A stretch of DNA of 5,921 nucleotides from Clostridiales bacterium (GTDB lineage Bacteria; Bacillota; Clostridia; Saccharofermentanales; UBA5734), in contig DOFA01000106.1 in the NCBI GenBank assembly GCA_003532195.1, forward strand, positions 1 to 5,921, given 5' to 3'. The translations under genes and the position numbers were made by a program. Position 1 is the stretch's first letter, and each line of letters begins with the position of its first letter. Under the pieces are notes generated by a model. It made no database searches. It worked only from the letters and a program-made list of their open reading frames with translations, and was not told where the DNA came from. Below, piece by piece: positions 1 through 5,420 of this stretch.

Positions 1-1347
1 AAACGGCAGCATGGCCATCGGATCGCGGCGAACCACACCGACGGCTCCGGAAGCGGCGGCAGTCGTTTCCGAAGCCATGGTGGCGCCGATAAAAACGCCA
101 TGATTCCAGTCAAACGACTGGTAAACCAGCGGAGCAGTCCGGGCACGGCGACCGCCAAAGAGTATCGCTGAGATCGGCACACCCATCGGCTCTTCCCATT
201 TGGGCGAAATACAGGGACAATTGCAAGCCGGAGCGGTAAAGCGCGAATTCGGATTAGCTGCTTTGGTGCCGCTGTCCGGCGTCCAGTCTTTACCGGTCCA
301 CTCGATCAGATGAGCCGGGGCAGGCACACCCATGCCTTCCCACCAGACTGTCTTTTCGTCGGTTATCGCGACATTGGTGAAAATCGTATCCGTCCGGGTT
401 GAGAGCAGGGCGTTGGGATTGGATTTCATGCTGGTTCCCGGCGCGACGCCGAAGAATCCGGATTCCGGATTGATCGCATACAGCCGCCCGTCCGGACCGG
501 GACGCATCCAGGCGATATCGTCGCCGACTGTATAGACCTTGTATCCTTTGGCATAAGCCGGCGGAATCAGCATGGCCAGGTTGGTTTTACCGCAAGCACT
601 CGGAAAAGCCCCGGTGATATATTGGGTTTCGCCGGTGCTGATGTTCTCAATGCCGAGGATCAGCATATGTTCGGCCATCCAACCCTGTTTTTTCGCCAAA
701 TAGGAGGCAATCCGCAAAGCAAAGCACTTCTTGCCCAGAAGCACGTTGCCGCCATAGCCGGAATTGATTGAACAAATCATATTATCTTCAGGGAAGTGAA
801 CGATATAACGGTTCTCTTCGTCAATCTGGGCTTTGGCGTGCAGGCAGCGCACCCATTCGTCGCTGTCTCCGAGTTGCCTGACCGCAATATCGCCCATTCG
901 GGTCATAATCCGCATGTTCAGGACAACATAGATGCTGTCGGTCACCTCGACGCCGATTTTTGACAGGGGCGAGCCGGCCGGGCCCATGATGAAAGGAATG
1001 ACATACATCGTGCGGCCTTGCATGGCTCCGTCGTACAACTTGAACAGCTTGGCATACATCTCCGCCGGCGCCATCCAGTTGTTGGTCGGACCGGCGTCCT
1101 CTTTTTTGCTGGTGCAGATATAGGTCCGATGTTCGACGCGGGCAACATCATTGACAGCAGTGCGGTGATAAACGCAACCCGGCAACTCTTTCTGATCCAG
1201 TTGAATCAACTCTCCGGTTGCAAAGGCATCGGCTTCCAGACGCGCCTTTTCCTCCGCGGAACCGTCCAGCCAGACGATCTGATCCGGTTTTGTCAAGGCT
1301 GCCATTTCATTGACCCATTTGATGACGCTTTGGTTTTTACATAACAT
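1..1347 (-). CDS. pckG: Phosphoenolpyruvate carboxykinase (GTP), C-terminus cut by window edge
   Basis: This enzyme interconverts oxaloacetate + GTP with phosphoenolpyruvate + GDP + CO2, at the junction of gluconeogenesis and C4-acid metabolism in the cytosol. Reading leftward from the ATG at 1347 gives 449 uninterrupted codons to the window edge. The family is normally about 600 residues, so roughly the last quarter, including the guanine-binding region, is missing only because of the window. Visible landmarks: substrate-binding Arg71 in VARVEHRT; GYGGN near 197-201; GKK at 205-207 and EHM at 226-228, the region of the metal-ligand Lys and His; the P-loop/kinase-1a block GAFPSACGKTN (246-256) with the reactive Cys252 typical of GTP-type enzymes; the kinase-2 block GDDIAWM (275-281); NPESGFFG (293-300); and PNSRF (366-370) for PEP/nucleotide phosphate contact. 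The ATP-type family lacks this arrangement. The start is supported by AAAGGAAGG 7 nt upstream. It follows rsmA on the same strand after 180 bp and has its own promoter. Confidence 0.95.
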   Translation of the reverse strand, partial: MLCKNQSVIKWVNEMAALTKPDQIVWLDGSAEEKARLEADAFATGELIQLDQKELPGCVYHRTAVNDVARVEHRTYICTSKKEDAGPTNNWMAPAEMYAKLFKLYDGAMQGRTMYVIPFIMGPAGSPLSKIGVEVTDSIYVVLNMRIMTRMGDIAVRQLGDSDEWVRCLHAKAQIDEENRYIVHFPEDNMICSINSGYGGNVLLGKKCFALRIASYLAKKQGWMAEHMLILGIENISTGETQYITGAFPSACGKTNLAMLIPPAYAKGYKVYTVGDDIAWMRPGPDGRLYAINPESGFFGVAPGTSMKSNPNALLSTRTDTIFTNVAITDEKTVWWEGMGVPAPAHLIEWTGKDWTPDSGTKAANPNSRFTAPACNCPCISPKWEEPMGVPISAILFGGRRARTAPLVYQSFDWNHGVFIGATMASETTAAASGAVGVVRRDPMAMLPF

Positions 1348-1354
1348 GATGATA

Positions 1355-1363
1355 CCTTCCTTT
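1355..1363 (-). promoter_or_regulatory. Ribosome binding site of pckG
   Basis: On the minus strand AAAGGAAGG lies 7 nt before the ATG at 1347. A second ATG five bases further in (1342) is out of frame and immediately followed by a stop, so this site fixes the start at 1347. Confidence 0.8.
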
Positions 1364-1366
1364 CAC

Positions 1367-1380
1367 GCCTCGAAGGAGGC
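1367..1380 (-). promoter_or_regulatory. Small leader hairpin just upstream of the pckG ribosome binding site
   Basis: The minus-strand leader reads GCCTC-CTTC-GAGGC, a perfect 5-bp stem with a 4-nt loop, ending 3 nt before the Shine-Dalgarno sequence. The loop side contains TCCTT, which could alternatively pair with AAGGA of the ribosome binding site, so two mutually exclusive pairings can be drawn. The stem is short and could be chance; no function is shown. Confidence 0.3.
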
Positions 1381-1410
1381 CTTGGCTTGGCGGCACATTT
1401 TGCAAGTCAG

Positions 1411-1425
1411 GCAGGATGTCCCTGC
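1411..1425 (-). promoter_or_regulatory. Short inverted repeat in the pckG leader
   Basis: GCAGG-GACAT-CCTGC on the minus strand is a perfect 5-bp inverted repeat with a 5-nt centre, about 36 nt downstream of the expected transcription start of pckG. It could be a leader hairpin or an operator half-site pair. It is too short to assign. Confidence 0.3.
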
Positions 1426-1467
1426 ATTTATGGCATATAGCGATCAAAGTATGAACCAAAGTGTGCC

Positions 1468-1495
1468 ACTATAATTTTATCACACCGAAGGTCAA
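1468..1495 (-). promoter_or_regulatory. Predicted SigA promoter of pckG
   Basis: On the minus strand TTGACC (forward 1490-1495) and TATAGT (forward 1468-1473) are separated by 16 bp. Each hexamer matches the sigma-70/SigA consensus at 5 of 6 positions. Transcription would start near 1461, leaving a leader of about 113 nt before the ATG at 1347. GTGTG and CACAC arms (forward 1461-1465 and 1481-1485) form an inverted repeat flanking the -10 box and could be an operator. No convincing rsmA terminator is visible between 1495 and the rsmA stop, so read-through from rsmA into pckG is also possible. Confidence 0.65.
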
Positions 1496-1527
1496 CTTGG
1501 GAAGACAGTTCGAAAAATTTTACCCGA

Positions 1528-2388
1528 TTATTCTGCATCAAATTCAAGTCGTTTTTCAAAAAAGAATTGGTATAATGCAACGAACTGCTCGCATCTAAGC
1601 CTTTCCGCTCGCACATTTCCGGATAAGCCGATCGTTTCCAGAGCCTGAGAAATCAATTCCGATTGCCCGGTTGACAAGACCATAACTTTTAGGTTATTAG
1701 CTAATGTGCGCCGGCGGCGGCCAAAGCAGGCATTCAGAAAGTCTTGGAAGGCCGGCCAATCCGAAATTTGCAGCTGACGATCGGGAGATATGCAGATTAC
1801 GCAGGAATCCACCGCGGGAACAGGGACAAACGCGGATGCGGGCACGCTGGCCACCCGGGCGACTGTGCCCAGACAAGCGGCAAGCACCGCCAGCGGACCA
1901 TACTGCTTGCAGCCCGGACGGGCCATCAGCCTGCCCGCAGCTTCTTTCTGGATCATGAACACCCAGTTATGGCTGCCGGGCAATTCACAAAACATCTTGG
2001 TCAGCAAAGGCGTTGTAATGTAATAAGGGAGATTGGCAACAATTTTCACCGGTCCCGGCCAGCCGGAACACAATTCAGCCAGATTGACTTTCAAAGCATC
2101 GGCATGATAAATGGAACAATTTGTGAATTCAGCCAATGTATGCTTCAATGCCGGCAAAACATGACGATCGATTTCCAGAGCCGCCACATGGCCGGCCCGG
2201 CGAGCCAGCTCCCTGGTCAGTCCGCCGATTCCCGGACCGATTTCCACGACCAGGTCTGACGGGGTAATTCCTGCGGCGTCACAGATCTGACTGATGATCC
2301 GATCGTCGGTTAAAAAGTTTTGTCCCAAGGAACGCGACGGCTGTATGCCAAATTCCTGAAGAACCGCCAATGTCTCTTTTCTGTTCAT
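1528..2388 (-). CDS. rsmA: 16S rRNA (adenine1518/1519-N6)-dimethyltransferase RsmA/KsgA
   Basis: This S-adenosylmethionine-dependent enzyme dimethylates two adjacent adenines in the 3'-terminal hairpin of 16S rRNA (A1518 and A1519 in E. coli) late in 30S assembly; its loss classically gives kasugamycin resistance. The product is 286 residues, a normal length for the family. Motifs, numbered from the ATG at 2388: QNFL (23-26), SAM-binding motif I EIGPGIGGLT (49-58), acidic ribose-binding LEID (71-74), catalytic motif IV NLPYY (119-123), QKE (147-149) with the family's YGPLAVL segment (163-169), FVPVPAVDS (187-195), the basic RNA-binding stretch FGRRRRTLANNL (222-233), and the C-terminal RAERLRCEQFVALY (260-273). 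A TTG codon directly before the ATG (2391) would add one residue; AAAGG lies 8 nt before the ATG and 5 nt before the TTG, so ATG is preferred. The usual clostridial partners (rnmV, ispE) are not adjacent here. Confidence 0.97.
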   Translation of the reverse strand: MNRKETLAVLQEFGIQPSRSLGQNFLTDDRIISQICDAAGITPSDLVVEIGPGIGGLTRELARRAGHVAALEIDRHVLPALKHTLAEFTNCSIYHADALKVNLAELCSGWPGPVKIVANLPYYITTPLLTKMFCELPGSHNWVFMIQKEAAGRLMARPGCKQYGPLAVLAACLGTVARVASVPASAFVPVPAVDSCVICISPDRQLQISDWPAFQDFLNACFGRRRRTLANNLKVMVLSTGQSELISQALETIGLSGNVRAERLRCEQFVALYQFFFEKRLEFDAE

Positions 2389-2396
2389 CAAACCAG

Positions 2397-2401
2397 CCTT
2401 T
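2397..2401 (-). promoter_or_regulatory. Ribosome binding site of rsmA
   Basis: AAAGG on the minus strand (within GGTGAAAGG, forward 2397-2405) lies 8 nt before the ATG at 2388. This is better spacing than for the adjacent TTG and decides the start. Confidence 0.7.
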
Positions 2402-2403
2402 CA

Positions 2404-2430
2404 CCTGTCGGATCGGCCTGCGATCACAGG
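2404..2430 (-). promoter_or_regulatory. Hairpin at the 5' end of the rsmA transcript
   Basis: On the minus strand CCTGT-GATCG, a 5-nt loop, then CGATC-(CG bulge)-ACAGG form two 5-bp helices separated by a 2-nt bulge on one side. With a transcription start near 2428, the structure would sit at the very 5' end of the mRNA and end immediately before the ribosome binding site. Such 5'-end stems can protect mRNA from decay or affect initiation; that role is inferred. Confidence 0.45.
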
Positions 2431-2434
2431 ATGC

Positions 2435-2464
2435 ATTATAATGAGGCCCAGAGCCGCTTGTCAA
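2435..2464 (-). promoter_or_regulatory. Consensus SigA promoter of rsmA
   Basis: The minus strand carries a perfect TTGACA (forward 2459-2464) and a perfect TATAAT (forward 2435-2440) with an 18-bp spacer. The expected start is near 2428, giving a leader of about 40 nt to the ATG at 2388. A perfect match in both hexamers predicts strong, largely constitutive expression, although 18 bp is one more than the optimal spacer. The -10 box sits in a palindrome, CATTATAATG, but the plus strand has no matching -35 box. Confidence 0.8.
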
Positions 2465-2476
2465 ACAACCCGGGGA

Positions 2477-2494
2477 TGCATCAACCTGCATCAA
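2477..2494 (+). repeat. 8-bp direct repeat TGCATCAA with 10-bp period in the divergent control region
   Basis: TGCATCAA occurs at 2477-2484 and again at 2487-2494, so both copies face the same side of the helix. The pair lies between the rsmA -35 box (2459-2464) and the -10 of the rightward gene (2538-2543), about where an activator or repressor of the rightward gene would bind. The repeat is seen directly; the regulatory role is inferred. Confidence 0.5.
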
Positions 2495-2534
2495 TTTTCT
2501 CTGTGAAAAAATCCTGTTCGCGTTCAATGTAGTA

Positions 2535-2543
2535 TGTTACAAT
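2535..2543 (+). promoter_or_regulatory. Predicted extended -10 promoter of the DUF5305-like gene
   Basis: TG-T-TACAAT matches the extended -10 form (TGn followed by a 5-of-6 TATAAT box). No good -35 hexamer lies 16-18 bp upstream (that stretch reads CTGTTCG), as is common when the extended -10 carries the contact. The start would be near 2550, giving a leader of about 65 nt. A weaker alternative is TGTAAT at 2545-2550 with TTCAAT at 2523-2528. Confidence 0.45.
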
Positions 2544-2561
2544 CTGTAATAGAATTGTAAC
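2536..2561 (+). promoter_or_regulatory. Operator-like inverted repeat GTTACAAT-N10-ATTGTAAC
   Basis: Perfect 8-bp arms at 2536-2543 and 2554-2561 flank a 10-nt centre, with arm centres 18 bp apart. The left arm coincides with the predicted -10 box and the right arm covers the start of the transcript, a classic place for a repressor. The centre holds another TGTAA (2545-2549), which with TTACA (2537-2541) makes a smaller dyad and repeats 11 bp later at 2556-2560. The binding protein is not identifiable from this window. Confidence 0.5.
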
Positions 2562-2597
2562 CTGATTCCACGGGTAATAGCCGGGCAGATTGACCTC

Positions 2598-2603
2598 GGG
2601 AGG
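2598..2603 (+). promoter_or_regulatory. Ribosome binding site of the DUF5305-like gene
   Basis: GGGAGG lies 10 nt before the ATG at 2614. The upstream in-frame TTG at 2590 has no such site in front of it and would place the Shine-Dalgarno sequence inside the coding region, so the start is the ATG. Confidence 0.75.
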
Positions 2604-2613
2604 ACAGGAACGG

Positions 2614-3867
2614 ATGAAGCAATCCCATCAAGCATACCGGAGATCACAATCGCGGAAGAATTTCCCAGGCTCAAACAAACGCCGGCATAACCGATATGAG
2701 ATGAACAGGCTGGTTCGCGGCCTGATGATTTTCCTGCTGGCTGTCCTGGCATCAGCCATCCTGTTTGCAGGCTATGCGACCTTTTACCCCATTACTTTCA
2801 CCAGGATGACTCCGGTTCTGAACTACCAGCGTGACGGTCAGATAAATTATAGCGTCCAGGTTCAACCCAATGATTTTAGCAGCCAGACCACTTTGGGCAT
2901 GGATCAAGTCTATCTGAAGGATTTTACTGAAGCGATCGATATCTCTTTTAAGTATCGCTATCAAGCTGACCGAACAGCCAACCTCGAATATGCCTATCAG
3001 GTTGATGCCATCCTGCAGGCTACCAATCCTGACAATAACTCTGATGTACTGCTGAGCAGCCCGGTGAGCCTGATACCGGTAACAACTGTCCATAGTTCCG
3101 GCTCTTCCTTGCAAATCGATGAGCAAGTCCGGATTCTGCCGACTGATTATGATCAGTTGATGAAGGCTTTCGCCGAACGATCGGATTTGGCGGTTAATTA
3201 TGTTCTGGCTGTAACGCTGACGGTCCGGATCAAAACCGCGCTTCAGGGCGGTCCGTTCGAAATCACCGACACGCCGGCTTTGCTGATTCCCCTGGATCAG
3301 GATCAATACCGCCTGACCCGGTTTCTTGCCCCGACCCAACCGGTCCGGGTCCGCCAGCGCTTGACCTGGCAGTTGGTTCTTGCCCCTCTGCCTCTGCTGG
3401 TATATCCGGTCGCTGCCGGCGTCTGCTTTATCCTGATTATTGTGATTCTGACCACAACCTGCAGCCCGCGCAAAAACCGTTTTGATAGAAAGCTGCGGCA
3501 GATGCTCCGGATGGCGCGCAGCCGTCTGCTGATCATTGGCGCCAAAGCCTGGGAACCTGAATGGTGCGTCTTGGTCAGCGATTTCCGTTCCATGGTGCGC
3601 ACCGCCCGCAAGCTGAAGCACCCTCTTTTCTGTTATATTGACCGCATTTCCGAAACCCCCGCAGCATATTTTTACGTTTATTACGGTGAGAATAATTACT
3701 GCTATACCTTTGGTAATCCTGGCTCTGCCGCAACTCAAATCGCAGCAAACCCGGATGTTGATCGCAGTTCTTTACCGGATGAATTCGACGACTCGATTCC
3801 TGTACTGCCAGAAGATGATGACAATCCGGAAATCGTTCTGGCTAAACTTCGGGTCCAGACAAACTGA
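2614..3867 (+). CDS. Two-TM membrane protein with extracytoplasmic domain, DUF5305-like
   Basis: This 417-residue membrane protein has no known enzymatic role. In order: a very basic cytoplasmic N-terminus (1-33, many Arg/Lys); TM1 at about 34-57; an extracytoplasmic domain of about 195 residues (58-252), rich in beta-type alternation and containing a YRYQADRTANLEYAYQVDA block near 114-132 and a TPALLIPLDQDQYRLT block near 220-235; TM2 at about 254-281; then a basic juxtamembrane stretch and a cytoplasmic domain (286-417). The tail holds VSDFRSMVRTARKLKHPLFCYID (321-343) followed by FYVYYGENNYCYTF (353-366), and a strongly acidic stretch (383-406). This architecture, including a tail of the form 'DF..lv..A..L..P+..y......F.V..g...Y.Y', is what I recall for DUF5305 proteins of Firmicutes and archaea; the assignment is from memory. 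No catalytic motif is visible. It is transcribed alone, divergent from rsmA and convergent with the exported-protein gene. Confidence 0.6.
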   Translation: MKQSHQAYRRSQSRKNFPGSNKRRHNRYEMNRLVRGLMIFLLAVLASAILFAGYATFYPITFTRMTPVLNYQRDGQINYSVQVQPNDFSSQTTLGMDQVYLKDFTEAIDISFKYRYQADRTANLEYAYQVDAILQATNPDNNSDVLLSSPVSLIPVTTVHSSGSSLQIDEQVRILPTDYDQLMKAFAERSDLAVNYVLAVTLTVRIKTALQGGPFEITDTPALLIPLDQDQYRLTRFLAPTQPVRVRQRLTWQLVLAPLPLLVYPVAAGVCFILIIVILTTTCSPRKNRFDRKLRQMLRMARSRLLIIGAKAWEPEWCVLVSDFRSMVRTARKLKHPLFCYIDRISETPAAYFYVYYGENNYCYTFGNPGSAATQIAANPDVDRSSLPDEFDDSIPVLPEDDDNPEIVLAKLRVQTN

Positions 3868-3873
3868 TGGATT

Positions 3874-3899
3874 ACCGGCTTGGTCAGTGAAGCTCCGGT
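3874..3899. terminator. Imperfect hairpin between convergent genes, possible bidirectional terminator
   Basis: ACCGG-CTT, an 8-nt loop, then AAG-(CT bulge)-CCGGT form 8 base pairs with a 2-nt bulge. It occupies almost the whole 32-bp gap between the two convergent stop codons, where a shared terminator is expected. Neither side has a good T-run, so intrinsic termination would be weak. Confidence 0.35.
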
Positions 3900-5420
3900 T
3901 CATGGGCTGATCTGCGCAAAGGCGATGTCATAAACACTTCCGGTTATATCGATGTCTTTTGTTTTATAGAAAAGAGAAGCTGCGGGATTTGACCTGTCCA
4001 AGGCATAAACCTGCAACAGCAGAGCCGGTGCGAGACGGCTGCCGTTCCAAGCCAGGGTGGATGGCATGAGCGGGATTATCATGCTGGCCTCATAGTGTTT
4101 CTGGCCGGGGACACCGGACATTCGGATTTTACGGCCGGCAAAGTCAATTTCAGTTAATTGAATCGCCCGGGTAAAATCAAGGCTAATTTTTATTCGTTCC
4201 AAAGCCAGAAAACGTCGCGGATTGAGGGGCATCGTCTGTCCAAGGCTGTTGGTTTGCCCAGAAAAATACCGGATACTTCCGCTGATCCCGACTGAAACCT
4301 GAAATGGCGGCAGCTTTTCCTCTGCCCGAACGGTGATTACTTTCTCAGTTTTCGTCAGCTGGATATCACCCAGGCGGCTGACAACCCACGCCGCACCTTT
4401 CAGCAAATATTGTTTTTCCGCCTTACCTGCCAGATCGGAACGGCTGACGCGCAGCACCATTGTTTTTATCCAGGGTCCATTCCCGTTTCCGGCAACCCAT
4501 CCCAGGTCGTTACCCGCACCGCGGTGGAGAATATCACTTTCGCGGGCCAAGCCCTGAAATGCTTCGATACTCCCGCTGACATCATAAATAATGTCGATCG
4601 CATCCGCCGTATTGCTGATGACAAATTTGCCATCGGCGGCCGGCAGGGTGCGCATCTGCAGGTCACAGCGCACGCTGACCGCGCCTGAACCGGCGCCGTT
4701 GAAGGTCGCATATCTCTTTTTGGTTTTTGAACCGGGTAAATAATGGACGGTATACAAGGCAAAACCCAGGTGCCAGGATGGCGGCGCCAGGACAATGGTG
4801 CTGTCTTCTGTCAGTTTCAACGAACTGAAAGTCATGCCGCCATAAGTGTTATTGCGATAAGTCAGCCGGGCCGACTTGATGAAATTCTTCTCGCTGGAGC
4901 TTAATCTGGCCCAGGATATCCTGGCGGCCTGGCCAAGGTTCAATTCGCTCCATTGCCAGGGCGTCGTCTGGGTAACGCCGCCGGGGGCGTCATCCGGAAA
5001 CAGCGAGTTTGTAACCTCATACTCGTCATATGAAAAACCGAGTTTGGCATACTGGCCGGTCAGCCGGTCGAAGCGATTGCCCGGAACCTGATCCGGACTT
5101 CCGTATACCAGAAGGCGATAATCGCGATAAGTTTCATATTTGGCCCGATAGCCATGGATACGGCTGAACACCGGGCGACCGACAGCCTTCAGCCAATTCT
5201 CAAAATCAGTCTGGCTGGCCGGAGCAGCCGGTATTCCCGCTGTTCCGGGAAAACTGGCGGCACAGACAGCGTTTGGCCAGGCAGCCAGCCCGATGATGCA
5301 TACAGCCAGAGCAGCTGCAAGGCACAGCAAAGCAATTGCAGCCGGCCGGGAAGCCCAAAGTCGGCGGTGTGAAGTCAGTCTGGTAGCGAAACGCGAAACT
5401 GCAATAGACCGAAGGTTCAT
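3900..5420 (-). CDS. Exported protein of unknown function, 506 residues
   Basis: I do not recognise this protein with confidence. The N-terminus is a long, Arg-rich n-region (1-26), then a hydrophobic core (about 28-48) and a plausible signal-peptidase I site after VCA (52-54). No acceptable lipobox surrounds Cys41 or Cys53, and no later TM segment is visible, so the mature protein of about 450 residues should be released or wall-associated. The mature part is rich in aromatic residues, Gly and Ser, with beta-type alternation. Notable segments are GYRAKYETYRDYRLLVYG (90-107), a GNRFDRLTGQYAKLGFSYDEYEVTNSLFPDD block (114-144) and a Trp-containing PWQWSEL (154-160). The 'LGf...-n-N..FP.D' pattern faintly recalls clostridial secreted proteins of the DUF5704 type, a weak impression only. 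There is no protease, glycosidase or sortase motif. The start is backed by a strong AGAGGTGA. It lies directly downstream of the frame entering from the right edge, so the two are probably co-transcribed. Confidence 0.85.
   Translation of the reverse strand: MNLRSIAVSRFATRLTSHRRLWASRPAAIALLCLAAALAVCIIGLAAWPNAVCAASFPGTAGIPAAPASQTDFENWLKAVGRPVFSRIHGYRAKYETYRDYRLLVYGSPDQVPGNRFDRLTGQYAKLGFSYDEYEVTNSLFPDDAPGGVTQTTPWQWSELNLGQAARISWARLSSSEKNFIKSARLTYRNNTYGGMTFSSLKLTEDSTIVLAPPSWHLGFALYTVHYLPGSKTKKRYATFNGAGSGAVSVRCDLQMRTLPAADGKFVISNTADAIDIIYDVSGSIEAFQGLARESDILHRGAGNDLGWVAGNGNGPWIKTMVLRVSRSDLAGKAEKQYLLKGAAWVVSRLGDIQLTKTEKVITVRAEEKLPPFQVSVGISGSIRYFSGQTNSLGQTMPLNPRRFLALERIKISLDFTRAIQLTEIDFAGRKIRMSGVPGQKHYEASMIIPLMPSTLAWNGSRLAPALLLQVYALDRSNPAASLFYKTKDIDITGSVYDIAFAQISP

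Noticed and set aside
1018..1344. Plus-strand open frame opposite the pckG N-terminus
   Set aside because: The minus strand encodes unmistakable PEP carboxykinase here; the plus-strand frame is a shadow.
1501..1527. AAAATTTT-rich stretch after the rsmA stop as a terminator
   Set aside because: No stable GC-rich stem precedes a T-run on the minus strand, so it does not qualify as an intrinsic terminator.
1533..1540. Third copy of TGCATCAA, near the rsmA stop codon
   Set aside because: It falls in codons for the last residues of RsmA, is unpaired and far from the promoter region, so it is likely chance.
1704..2259. Several plus-strand open frames opposite rsmA
   Set aside because: All are antisense to a gene with complete RsmA motifs and none has family features of its own.
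2389..2391. TTG as the rsmA start codon
   Set aside because: The next codon is an ATG with better spacing (8 nt) to AAAGG, and nothing is gained by the extra residue.
2752..3738. 328-codon open frame on the minus strand, antisense to the DUF5305-like gene
   Set aside because: It lies entirely within the plus-strand gene and starts at a TTG for which I found no ribosome binding site. Its composition (Gln/Arg/Ile-rich, low complexity) is that of a mirror frame, whereas the plus-strand product has coherent TM topology and a Shine-Dalgarno site.
5262..5300. Possible lipoprotein lipobox around Cys41 or Cys53 of the exported protein
   Set aside because: LAVC and NAVC do not fit the usual [LVI][ASTVI][GAS]C pattern, and a signal-peptidase I site is a better explanation.
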